64,000 bases of DNA from Cephalotus follicularis. Taxonomy: Eukaryota; Streptophyta; Magnoliopsida; Oxalidales; Cephalotaceae. Position numbers and translations under genes: made by a program. Positions 47,231-59,183 of this stretch are shown here, one piece after another. The notes under the pieces are model-generated. The model was not told the origin of the DNA. It saw only the letters and a program-made list of their open reading frames with translations, and did no database searches. Each line of letters starts with the position of its first letter. Position 1 is the first letter of the stretch. The DNA is taken from NCBI GenBank assembly GCA_001972305.1, contig BDDD01002045.1, positions 126,654-190,653 on the forward strand. Reading direction: 5' to 3'.

Positions 47231-50200
47231 TGTCACGCCCCGAACCGCGGGAGTGAACCCCCATGATCTGACGCGTGAGATACCTTCCATTCGGTCCATT
47301 AGCTCATATAAATCATATTCCAAAAGTGCTATTTATAATTTAAATCAAATTCATACAAGCGGAAGAATCATTCTTAAGTATATTCTAACTCTTAAAATAT
47401 CCCCAAAATCGGGCATGAAGTATTCGTTTATCAAACTATGCCCCATGTAAAGAAAACCACAGTTTATAATATGGGCTCAGCCCTCAACAATCACACTCCC
47501 GTAGGAGGAAATCAGCAATATATCACAATATATGGACCCATCCATGTCCTTTACATCAACACTCATATAAATCTAGCACTGCCACTAGCTGGCAGGTCAA
47601 ATATAGAAATAAAACATGTCTCTTATACAACATCAGTTCATTTACATTAATCACATTTATACAAGGTAGGTCGGAGGAGATGTAATTCCTTACTCTGTGG
47701 TTTAACCTGGATGGCCACTGCTGCACTTCACCTAGACCTGAACCTAACCCATTACATTACAATGCAATGGGTCAGCAACCCGAAGGTTGTGTAGGATATA
47801 CATATGCAAGGAACATATAAAAGTGAAGCAGATATGTGTACAATATGTGAGATGCGTGCATGACAATCAATATAAACCATACTATGAAAACTAGCATTTA
47901 GAAACATGCCATTTTCCATAGGCACCATTTATTAACCATATCCATATGATTCCAACCCAATGCCATTATCATTCAGTGTCCATATCAATCCAAAATCCCT
48001 TCAAAGCATATATAAGCTCTTCTCGGCCTTCCTTAATGAGGTAATAGACTAGACTCTCTTGGCATTCTAGGCGGAGGTCCTCACTCTACTGGCAGACTAG
48101 AGTAGCATTCGTAAGTAGAGTAGAGAAAAGAAGGTGGACTCTCTCTCTAACACAGGTCTCTCTAGCTACAGCCACCATCAATATCCATATACCATCACAA
48201 TCCGGACCATTACAATCCATATCCGTTCCATAATTGTACCATATCCGTAGCTGGACAATCCATATGACAGAAAGCTATATTATATGCCATGCGATGCAAC
48301 GGTATAACAGTAAGCGAAGCGTATAACAGGGTAGCAATATGCTATGCATGTAACCAATGTAACCATCAAATCATATGCCACATAGTGAACAATATATCCA
48401 TATGCCATGTAATGTCATGCATATGAATGACAATTGTGGACAACTTTAATATACCAACTGTCCCTAAGAAGTGGTATACTCAGCTTGTCCTTAACATATC
48501 AAAGGCTATAAGCGTACAGACGCTCAGTAAGCAGTCAATAATCATACATGGATATCGAGATAACCTGACACCCATATCGATCCGCTTGCAATTGTGGGGT
48601 CCTATCGTAATTCATGTTGGTCTGCTCGTACATGCGTGGTCCCATTGCAATTTATATCGGTCCTCCTGCACTTGCGGGGTCCCATTGGTCCTCCCACGAA
48701 GTGGGGTCCCTTGTATGGTGTAGTATAACATTCATGACCGTCATGATGGAAATGAGGGTCATGAATGAGTTATCTCTTTTAGTATCATACAATATCAATT
48801 ACCAATCAAAATCATATAATACTCATAACCCAAAATCATGTAGTCATTTAAAAGATATGGACTTAATCATATAGGATCACGTAGGATCCCTCCATCAAAA
48901 TCATGTTGAAAACTATTTCACATAATCATATGCTCATTTTCATAAACCATTTCTATTTCGATAAACCATCTGGTTGGTCCCTATCAAAGTTATAATGAAG
49001 AGAGAGGTAGTACCATGGAAATATCTGCGTCCAGATGTCCCCAAATAGAGCTGTCCTAACCATTCATTGAAAACCATTGTATGAAACTCTTTTGTGGGGA
49101 ACTTTTCTTAAAAACTTATTCTTTGAAGCTTTATCTTTGAAATCCAAGTGTTAAGTAGGATTTCCATAGGTTACGAGGCCTTAGGGAGGCTTCCTATGGA
49201 ATCCGTTTAAAGATAAAACCATTTGGGATTGAAAAATATGAGAAACAGTGAAATCTGGCCAAAGCAGGGCATTAAGCATCACTGGTTTAAAAGGAAAGGA
49301 CGCAAAGCGACAACGGGTTCCATTTTGAAAACATAAAGCATCGACGAGATTCAGTTTTGAAAGCATAAAGCGTCGACGAGATTCAATTTTGAAAGCATAA
49401 AGCGTCGACGGTTTTGACAGAAAGTGTGGTTTGCAAAACAGTTCGTAATCAATGAAAACCATGTCCAAAGTCTGAAAACTCAGTTTCAATCCAAGGAAAT
49501 ACAGTTTATAAACCATACCCCAGTTCCCAATCAGTCCACTTAACACATATATTAACCATCAATTATAATAACAATCATCTCAATATGCATATCCATACAA
49601 TCCATTTTCGACAGTCCATATCAATCCATGTAACCATTTAGAATGCATAATGCAAAGCAAGTAGTATAACCCTACTATAGTGATCTACCATTCGTATACT
49701 ACTGTCCCATATCGGCATATACGAATGGGATCAAGTCAACAATCGTCTGGATACGTACTATCGGAGCATATGAATACCCTACCTATTAACAATTGAGCTT
49801 GCGAGTTGGGAGGACTTGCAGCAGAATCCACGAACTGCCACATCCTCTATGCTTAATTCGCTGTCACGAGCACAGCTCCTTGTTGTGCCAACATAGTTCC
49901 CTTTCTCTCTTAGTATCACTGCAATAACCATCACATTTTCGTTATGACCTACATAAAGGTAGCAGCACACTGTTGTCACCAGGGCTCTAGCCATATTCTA
50001 GCCAACACATTGGAACTCCGGCCATGCCATAGACAGGCTCCAAATTGGTCGATCTATACAATGCTCCCGAAGAAGCGCCGTGACTTGCCGTAATCGCACG
50101 GTCAAAGCCGTCGGACATCCACAACTCCGGACATTTCATAAACAAGCATCCACAAGGCCTGTTCGACATGTCACTGCTGGAGACCCGTCGACAATCGGTG

Positions 50201-50761
50201 CTAACGCGCCTCGTCGGAGCTATGGCCAGGTCATTCGAGCTCCGGTCACACCATAACCAGCCTTAAAACTCTTCGATCAATCCATTGGTGATCGAGACTC
50301 GCCGTGACTTGGTGCCAAACGCCGTGCACAAGCATCAGCGAGATGGACTCACTGAGTTGACTCAGCGACTATAATCTGGTTGATTCTGACTGAATGACCC
50401 CAAAACTGTCATTGATATAGGTGTAGCTGACCTTCTAGGCAAAAACAGGTCCCACCCGCAACGATTACCGGCGGTGGAACGCACCGAAGTGGTGAAAACT
50501 CGGGGAGAAGAATAAAGAGAAAAGAGAAGAAAGGAAGAGAAGGGTTACCGAGGTTGGTGGAGGCTCTGACCGGCGAGCTCCATCCTTCCCGGCGTCGTCT
50601 TCTCTAGCGTGCCTATCGCCTCTCTCTCTGGCGTCTGCCTTGTGAGTGCTGGCACTTAATGCGCCAGCCTCTCTCCCCCTTTCTTTTATTCTCGGGTGCA
50701 TAGCTCCCAAGTTGCTGTTTTTGTTTTTATTTTTATTTTTATATATATCTGGAACATTACA
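47231..50761 (-). mobile_element. Gypsy-type solo LTR 'g'
   Basis: The 3,531-bp uninterrupted unit runs from tgtcacgccccg to ggaacattaca, with TSD atgtg at 47226-47230 and 50762-50766. It is the best complete copy of the A/f/g family. It has a polypyrimidine tract at about 50565-50720. No gag, pol or primer site is present. Confidence 0.93.
49265..49420. repeat. Tandem GCGTCGACG units in LTR g
   Basis: Three near-identical units of about 40 bp (tttgaaa-gcataaagcgtcgacg-agattca) follow one another, with cores at 49341, 49371 and 49402. This is the only place where the motif is part of a true short tandem repeat. Confidence 0.82.
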
Positions 50762-52989
50762 ATGTGAGAATTGGAATCTCAGAATACTTTATTTTGAATC
50801 TTCCTGGTCATAGGATTGACACTCAGGGCATGATGAATCTGGATATACCAACACGTACTGTCAGATCGGTAAGCAGAGGGTAACCGATATCACACCGCTT
50901 GCATAGTTGATGCTATGACAACTACGTGGGTGCTCGTTAATTTATTAATGAGTTCAATGAATGTGACTGTTGATAGAATTTTTGTATGGAGTTTTACTTA
51001 CATGTCAGACAGAATTCTAGTTTTACAGCAGTGCATGTGGTCCTTGGAAATGAGCCATCACTGGATGTCTTGTGCATAGGGTGCTGTGTTTTGATGGTGC
51101 TTAAATACATATTCAATGAACTGTATACAAGCATTAGTTGGACACAGTACGCTTATGTATGGAGGCATGTGAGCCCGCAATAATGAATCCATTGCTTCTA
51201 GTAAAAGAAGATTTTGCTCAGGATGATTTTTGTTAGCAATTAAGCGCCTGGCCAGGCTAGCCACGATATCAAGAGTGTGATATCATTGGTTGAATATTAG
51301 AGGGGCACCTCTAATATTATTTAGGCCGACGAAAGATAGTCACGAGGCTCAAGATTAAATTATTGGGGTCTGACATAATCCGTACCTTAGATTTAATTCG
51401 AGCATTGTCAATGGAAGGACTATACGTGCATGTACCTGTAAATAGTGGTTCGTAAATTATTCATATTACCTGGGGGTCGTTATGCATTGCTAGATGTTGA
51501 TGTCGTCCTGTAGGATGTCTGAGATTAAATTGATAATTAATCTTGGAAGAAAAGTGTAACACCCCCGAACGGCGGAAGCTAATACAGGTCATAACTTAAC
51601 AGAACATAAGCATAACTTTATTAGCAAAATACGTGGTGATCATAACATAGCAATATCTGATAACGTAACTGAAAACTCAACATAATCTGCGAATTTAAAC
51701 ATAAACCATATGTCAAATACTGAAATCATAAACCAACATATAACATATAGTTCACAGACTAGTCCTAACATGACCAGATGACCACATAACATAGCAGGAT
51801 CACAATTCTAGAAGATCCACTGACATAAGGGGGAAACCTCTTATCACATATTGCCCCGGTGCTCCTAATAACCTGCCGCATGGAAACAAAAACGCGGCTG
51901 AGCAAACCTCAGTACGAATAAAGAATGTAAAAATAGTAAGCGATAATTTTTAAAGTAGTAAGATTTCAGAAATTAACTCACAACAGAAATCTTAAGCAAT
52001 AAATTATTTAAACATTCTTTGAAGTCAAATCTGAACTTTCATAAAACCCAAATCCATAATTTTCGAAACATATAGAAAACTTTTCAAACATAAAGTCCAT
52101 AGTGAGTCACATATCATATCACATATCAGAATACATATATAGCATGCCAAGTAGAATTGAAGTGTACGACACTACACAAGTCAATTCTCATATCATATCA
52201 TATCACAAATCACATATCTCATCACATATGTCATATACTAGAATCGATTCATACGCCTCTATCATACATAACGGATCCATAAATCCACCTCATGGGATTT
52301 ATCATAACATAGAGAGACACCGTAGACTAATCACACCACTACCGAAGTGTCATATCCTCGTGCCAGGCCTACGACATGCCTATGGTACGCCCCATAGGTG
52401 GGTACAAAAACTCAGTATTTTTACCATTTCTAAAACATTGATTTTATCATAATCAATTCAAGACACATAAATAAATGCTTCTTCGAAACATATTCAAAAA
52501 TCGTTATCAAACGATATCATTTGCACATAGCATACATTTCCATAATCGGAATTCAACTCATTTATTTCCACCATAAAAGAGATGATCATATCATATTTCA
52601 TAACAAAGCATAAAGTCAGGATACTTTAATTTCGCAAAGATGTCAAAACTGACTTTATTTTCATAACATATCAAAACCGTAAAACATAACCGAGTTCATA
52701 AAACTGAAGGAACATATCATAAACATAGAACTGGATTGTTTCAATAAAATCAGATAGCCAAAAAGCGATAGAATCCGTAACTTATGCGATCACATAATAG
52801 AACTTATGAAAAGATTGGTAAATTCTAATTGCCCTTTGTAGCACAAAAATCTAAAAGACACAAAACCATTCATATAAGGATCTGAAAAACATCGCGAACA
52901 TAAAACAGAATCATAACAGTGTTTAAAACATACCCCGATTGATCAGAAGAGCAAATTGACCAAGAAAATTGAAAACATAAATTTTCTGG

Positions 52990-53194
52990 ACAAACCAACC
53001 GACTGTTACAGAGCTCCAGTCGACTGTTGGAAGCTTGGCAGTCGACTATCCAACAGGGCCAGCCGACTACACAAACTGGACTGTAGCCAGTCGACTGTGA
53101 CAGGGGTCCAGTCGACTGTGCAAGGCAAGGCAGTTGACTAATCATACAGACATGCGACTACTCAACGTGTGACAACCGACTGTCCAAGAGAACA
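52990..53194. repeat. CAGTCGACTG array in Y3 (split by element e)
   Basis: About ten units (cagtcgactg, cagtcgacta, cagccgacta, cagttgacta) are present. The array continues after element e as acagccgactatt at 60031-60045, so e landed inside it. Confidence 0.85.
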
Positions 53195-54112
53195 TGTCAC
53201 ACCCCGTTTATATAAAACGCGAAATAAAGCGGTAAAGGCAATTAACATGAAGTACAGCTCATGTAAAACCATAAAATTTTAAACTTTTCCAAGTATAACA
53301 GTCGCGGAAGCAAAAAGGAACATAAGCTGCCAACACGTAACGTGCGTCCCATACCACACGCTACACAAATACAGGTTATTACAGAGTTAATCGCCCATAA
53401 AACGGAGCGTGACCATACAGTACAAATATAAAACTCCTTCAAAACAGAACCATAACAATGGCACAACTGGAAACTATAATCCCCATGGGTTTAATACAAA
53501 ACAAGATGATAAACAAAACAGGAAAATATAACAGCTTGGTCCTCGTCCATGCCGACCCGACAGTCCACTGCATCAATCTGTAAAGTAGGGGGTTAGCCTT
53601 TGTCCTCACTCGGATAAGTCATAACAGTAATTCGGGATCAACATAATGCATGTCATGATATGAATGCATAAATGATGCAGTGCAGTGGAGACCCAGTTTA
53701 TACATATATGAAAATACGTATATCGGTACAGTAAAATATCAGTGTTACATATATAAGAAATATAGGTGTACAGTAACAGTGCAGTAGTAACCCGGCCAGG
53801 GCCACGTCAACAATCACAGTAATGTCCATAAAGGACCAGTAAACAGTACAGTACAGTATGTCCACATAGGACCACAACAGGCAGTATGTCCATATAGGAC
53901 CACAACAACAGTTATAACGCCGCCAACTCCTGGCCCCACGCTACACTCCCACTACGGTCCCCACTTCGGGCAACAGAGCGAGGCAACAGTACAGTGAGTC
54001 ACCCAGCCATGCTCCAGGCCCCTAGGTACAACCCTACCACTAGTCGGCGCTGGCAACTTCCGCCATGCAACTAGCAGCTCAAACACAATCACAAGCAACT
54101 CACAGAGCAAAC

Positions 54113-54932
54113 AGTGAATTTAAACAGTAACAGTACAGTAAACAGTAATGATCGATTTGATCGACAACAGGCAGTTATTTTCCAAAATGTTTCCAAAATT
54201 GACAACATTTGAAAATAGGTATTTTCAGTAGAAAATATCAGTAACAGTCTCAGTAGTGTAAATTGTTTATCCGTTCGGTTGAAAATGCGTTATTTGATCA
54301 ATACATATTTTCTTACTCAAAATATCTCATTACGAGTTTGTATGTGCATTTCTAAAGTATTAACACATTAGAAATTATAAACAATACACAAACAGTACAC
54401 AATCAGGCAGTAAATAGTACATATGCAATGCATACATATGCTCAAATGCACCCTAACAGGAATCGGGATCATTTCGCATCATTTGATGAAGAAACTCCCA
54501 AACAGTAACAAAGACGTCGACGTCTTTCCCAAAGGCGTCGATGTCTTTTGCGTCAGGCGTCGATGTCCAAGTTCAGTGTCAGCGTGTCCTTTCCTCAGAA
54601 GACGTCGATGTACGTTTCTAACACATCGACGTTCAAGGTCTGGAACCTCAAAACGACAGCGTATTATTTGATGGCGTCGATGTCTTTCTAAAAGGAGTCG
54701 ACGTCATTTCCAACAGTAGTCGTCTTCTACCTCATGACTTATCAAACAGTGACCTCAATAACCCATAGCCAAGCATAATAACGGGTTTTCATAGCAATAA
54801 ACCAACATGCAGATACTCCAAACATATCTAGCATATCATGGCATCAATCCAGTAACAAAACCAGTACAAGAATTATGCATTTTATACATTCAAAATCATA
54901 AGCCATGCATTAATATCAAACTCAAAATTACA
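54113..54932 (-). repeat. 820-bp LTR segment, left copy
   Basis: It pairs with 58364-59183 at equal length, about ten substitutions and no indels that I see. It contains a GTCGAC cluster (54510-54720) including the perfect 18-bp palindrome aaagacgtcgacgtcttt at 54510-54527. Confidence 0.93.
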
Positions 54933-56050
54933 TTGTGCACGTTTGACAGTGCAGGAGGTAAGGCAAGCTGATAGGCCACCTCCCCGACTCTTTCCAAAAT
55001 CTCAAAAGGACCAATGTAGCATGGAGCTAATTTGCCCTTTTTTCCAAACCGTTGCACACCCTTCCATGGAGATACCTTCAGAAACACATGATCACCCACT
55101 CTAAAGACCAGAGGTCTTCTCTTCACACTGTCAGTGTAGCTCTTCTGCTGACTCTGAGCAGCAAGCAGCTTCTTCTTGATCGTCCTGATCTTCTCCGAAG
55201 TTTCTTCTACCAGTTCAGTCCTGAGTAAAGGTCGCTCCCCGACCTCATCCTAACACACAGGGGATCTGCACTTCCTCCCATACAGCGCTTCAAACGGTGC
55301 CATGCCGATACTGGAGAGATAGCTGTTATTGTAGGAAAACTCTATCAAAGGAATATGATCCTCCCAGGTACCAGTAAAGTCAATAACGCAAGCCCGCAGC
55401 ATATCCTCCAAGGTCTGGATGGTACGCTCAGACTGCCCATCGGTCTGAGGGTGGAAGGCAGTACTCAAGTTCAGCTTCGTCCTGAAGGCTGACTGAAATC
55501 TCTTCCAGAAGTTGGAAGTGAAGATAGCATCTCTATCACATACGATGCTGACTGGAACCCCGTGTAGCCTCACTATCTCCTTCACATACAGTCGAGGCAG
55601 TTTGCTTGCAGAATCAGTGACGTGTGTCGGCAGAAAGTGCGCTGATTTGGTGAGTCTATCCACGATGACCCATACGGCGTTATGATGGTTCCGGGTCAGA
55701 GGAAAACCCGAAACGAAATCCATCATAACATGTTCCCACTTCCACTCTGGAATGGGCAAAGGCTGCAACAACCCTGCCGGTCTCTGGTGCTCGGCCTTAA
55801 CTGTCTGGCAAGTCAAACACTTTGCCACATACTCAGCGATCTCCCGCTTCATGCCAGGCCACCAGTAACACTTTTTCATGTCTTGATACATCTTCGTGCT
55901 ACCCGAATTAATGCTGTACATAGATTTATGAGCCCAGCGGAGTAGCTGATCCTTCACACTAGGTTCCTTCGGAAGACATACACGTCCCCGATATCTCATA
56001 ATACCGTCTTCGTGCACTCTGAAATCAGACTCTGAATCCAGATTCTCTCA
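54933..56050 (-). pseudogene. Element e pol: integrase (two in-frame stops, C-terminus deleted)
   Basis: The frame is in phase with the RT frame above, entered through a TGA at 56048-56050. HHCC zinc residues are visible (RWAHKSMYS..., CLTC). The catalytic triad appears intact: MMDFV, VCDRD and GQSERT, with the usual spacing. A TAG at 55250-55252 replaces a Trp codon. The C-terminal domain follows (GDHVFLKVSPWKG, GKLAPCYIGPFEIL) and is cut after LSNVHN at 54933, where LTR sequence starts. The chromodomain expected next is absent. It is non-functional as it stands. Confidence 0.85.
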
Positions 56051-57553
56051 AATCCTCTGCAATTCAGGATCATGCGGTTGTGCATCTTTGATGCGATGCA
56101 GTAACACTGGTTCTACCCGCATGTCGGCTAGAAAGATCCCCGGTGCCTGATTGAATGGAGACCATTCTCGGAAGTCTTCCAGCATCTTCCACTGCGACAC
56201 CATGGTACTAGCAAGCATAGCCTTGCGGCTCAAGGCATCAACGACTACATTCGCTTTCCCTGGGTGATACTGAACACTGCAGTCATAATCATTGAAGAAT
56301 TCCACCCACCTACGTTGCCTCATGTTCAGTGTATCCTGACAAAATAGATACCTCAAGCTTTTATGATCGGTAAAGATCTCAAACTGTACCCCATAAAGGT
56401 AATGCCTCCACTTCTGAATGGCGAAGATGATAGCTGCAAGCTCAAGGTCATGGGTCGGGTAGTTTTCTTCATACGGTTTTAGCTTCCTCGAGGCATATGC
56501 AATCACTCTGCCTCGCTGCATCAACACACAGCCCAAACCCTTACCCGATCCGTCACTGTACACCGCAAAGCCTTCATTACCCTCAGGTAATGCCAAGATA
56601 GGAGCGGAAACTAACCGGTCCTTCAGCTCACGAAAACTAGCCTCACAGTCTTCGTCCCAGACAAAAAGAGTCTTTTTCTGGGTCAGTCTGGTCAAGGGTT
56701 CGGCTATCCTTGAGAAATTCTGGATAAACCTCTGGTAATATCCCGCCAAACCAAGGAAACTGCGCACCTCCGTCACATTCTTTGGTTGCGGCCAGTCTCT
56801 CACTACCTCAGTCTTTGACGGATCCACCGTCAAGCCTTCTCCAGATACTATGTGACCGAGAAAGATTACATGGTCAAGCCAGAATTCGCACTTGCCGAAC
56901 TTGGCGTACAATCGGTGTTCTCTGAGAATCTGTAGTACCATCCTCAGATGTCGAGCGTGTTCCTCCTCGCTCCTCGAGTATACCAGTATATCATCAATGA
57001 ATACGACGACAAACTGATCCAAGTATGGTCGAAACACGTCATTCATTAATGACATAAAAGATGCCGGTGCATTGGTAACACCAAAAGGCATCACCAAGAA
57101 CTCGTAGTGACCATACCGTGTGCGGAAGGCAGTTTTCTCAATGTCCCCTTCCTTTACTCGCAACTGGTGGTAACCCGTTCTCAAATCGAGCTTAAAAAAC
57201 ACCCTCGATCCTTGCAACTGATCAAATAAATCATCAATGTGGGGTAAAGGATATTTATTCTTGATAGTTGCCTTGTTCAACATTCGGTAATCGATACAGA
57301 GTCTCATCGACCCATCCTTCTTCTTGACGAATAGTACCGGTGCACCCCATGGAGAAACACTGGGTCTTACAAAACCCTTATCAATCAGGTCTTGTAGCTG
57401 TAACTTCAGCTCTCGTAACTCAGCCGGAGCCATCCGATAGGGTGATTTAGAGATAGGATCCATTCCAGGAACAAGGTCAGTAACGAACTCCATACTCCTC
57501 TTGGGCGGTAAGGATCCCAAGTTATCAGGAAAAACACGTCCGGAAATTCGCAC
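56048..57553 (-). CDS. Element e pol: reverse transcriptase and RNase H (open)
   Basis: This is a 501-codon open frame. RT fingers ([27 protein letters not shown]), the LDLRTGYHQ motif with a catalytic Asp, and the active site FIDDILVYS are all intact. The thumb FLGLAGYY and the RNase H motifs [13 protein letters not shown] and [11 protein letters not shown] are present, as is the end [15 protein letters not shown]. The family converts element RNA to DNA. It joins the upstream protease frame through a shift in a T-run near 57535 and continues into integrase after one stop. It is the best-preserved RT in the window. Confidence 0.9.
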   Translation of the reverse strand: MRISGRVFPDNLGSLPPKRSMEFVTDLVPGMDPISKSPYRMAPAELRELKLQLQDLIDKGFVRPSVSPWGAPVLFVKKKDGSMRLCIDYRMLNKATIKNKYPLPHIDDLFDQLQGSRVFFKLDLRTGYHQLRVKEGDIEKTAFRTRYGHYEFLVMPFGVTNAPASFMSLMNDVFRPYLDQFVVVFIDDILVYSRSEEEHARHLRMVLQILREHRLYAKFGKCEFWLDHVIFLGHIVSGEGLTVDPSKTEVVRDWPQPKNVTEVRSFLGLAGYYQRFIQNFSRIAEPLTRLTQKKTLFVWDEDCEASFRELKDRLVSAPILALPEGNEGFAVYSDGSGKGLGCVLMQRGRVIAYASRKLKPYEENYPTHDLELAAIIFAIQKWRHYLYGVQFEIFTDHKSLRYLFCQDTLNMRQRRWVEFFNDYDCSVQYHPGKANVVVDALSRKAMLASTMVSQWKMLEDFREWSPFNQAPGIFLADMRVEPVLLHRIKDAQPHDPELQRI

Positions 57554-58266
57554 ACAACTGGAATTTCTTCCAAACCCAAGCCTTTCTCTTTCCTTCGATC
57601 AATAACATAAGCCAAATATCCCTCGCATCTCTTTTCCAGGTATCTCGACGCATGGATAAAAGATATTATCGGTGTTGAAAATCCCTTGTCTCCCTTGAAC
57701 TGAAAAGTCGTTCCGTCGGGCAGACAGAAATCCACAGTCTTGCGGTAATAATCCATACGAGCACGGTGCGCCGATAGCCAATCCATCCCCAATATCACAT
57801 CGAAGTCACGGATAGGTAAAACAATCAGGTCTGCATATAAAGGAATGCCTGCCATAGACATCTCACAACTCCTATATACCGAGTCAGTATACATAGAAGT
57901 CCCAGTCGGTGTACACACATCAAGTGTGTAAGACAAGCAGTCAGGGGTGACATCTAAGCAAGATGCAAAATGTGCAGATATGAATGAATGTGATGCACTT
58001 GAATCCATCAGTACTCTAGCAGAATAACCATATACATACAGAGTACCTCCAACGACAGAAGTCAACTCTGGAACCTCAGTCTGAGCAAGTACAAAAATTC
58101 TACCTTTTGCAATGCCCTTGCCGGTATCTCTCCTTTGTGATGGTCCCGCGGCCGCACCACTGCTGCTTCCCGGTCCAGTAGGCGCTGTAGCAGGACTCTT
58201 AGGATAGTCCTTCACCGAATGACCCGGTGCCCCGCACTTAAACACCAGCCATTGAACCTCCAGCAA
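57406..58266 (-). pseudogene. Element e: second gag knuckle and protease
   Basis: The frame starts near the second zinc knuckle (CGAPGHSVKDYP, last Cys replaced by Tyr). A Ser/Gly-rich linker and the RVP_2 protease follow, with LMDSSASHSFIS, in which Gly of the DSG triad is Ser. The segment DFDVILGMDWLSAHRA is conserved after it. The last part beyond about 57540 is out of frame with RT. Confidence 0.8.
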
Positions 58267-58363
58267 TCATTCTGTTGGTGGCCGGTACGACCACAGTAAA
58301 AGCATACTCCAGATCTAGCATTACTCCCCTGGCTGGGAGTACCCCGAGAAGCAGTCTGCTGAA
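58238..58363 (-). pseudogene. Element e: gag end with first zinc knuckle
   Basis: On the minus strand a CCHC knuckle CFYCGRTGHQQNDC is read between the LTR junction at 58363 and about 58255. It is then lost to a frameshift before the second knuckle. Everything upstream in gag is deleted. Confidence 0.72.
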
Positions 58364-59183
58364 AGTGAATTTAAACAGTAACAGTACAGTAAACAGTAAT
58401 GATCGATTTGATCGACAACAGGCAGTTATTTTCCAAAATGTTTCCAAAATTGACAACATTTGAAAATAGGTATTTTCAGTAGAAAATATCAGTAACAGTC
58501 TCAGTAGTGTAAATTGTTTATCCGTTCGGTTGAAAATGCGTTATTTGATCAATACATATTTTCTTACTCAAAATATCTCATCCCGAGTTCGTATGTGCAT
58601 TTCTAAAGTATTAACACATTAGAAATTATAAACAATACACAAACAGTACACAATCAGGCAGTAAATAGTACATATGCAATGCATACATATGCTCAAATGC
58701 ACCCTAACAGGAATCGGGATCGTTTCGCATCATTTGATGAAGAAACTCCCAAACAGTAACAAAGACGTCGACGTCTTTCCCAAAGGCGTCGATGTCTTTT
58801 GCGTCAGGCGTCGATGTCCAAGTTCAGTGTCAGCGTGTCCTTTCCTCAGAAGACGTCGATGTCCGTTTCTGACACGTCGACGTTCAAGGTCTGGAACCTC
58901 AAAACGACAGCGTATTATTTGATGGCGTCGATGTCTTTCTAAAAGGAGTCGACGTCATTTCCAACAGTAGTCGTCTTCTACCTCACGACTTATCAAACAG
59001 TGACCTCAATAACCCATAGCCAAGCATAATAATGGGTATTCATAGCAATAAACCAACATGCAGATACTCCAAACATATCTAGCATATCATGGCATCAATC
59101 CAGTAACAAAACCAGTACAAGAATTATGCATTTTATACATTCAAAATCATAAGCCATGCATTAATATCAAACTCAAAATTACA
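58364..59183 (-). repeat. 820-bp LTR segment, right copy
   Basis: This is the partner of 54113-54932. It includes the same 18-bp palindrome at 58761-58778. The LTR continues to 60028, with a third cluster of gcgtcgacgtctttt units at 59715-59880. Confidence 0.93.
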
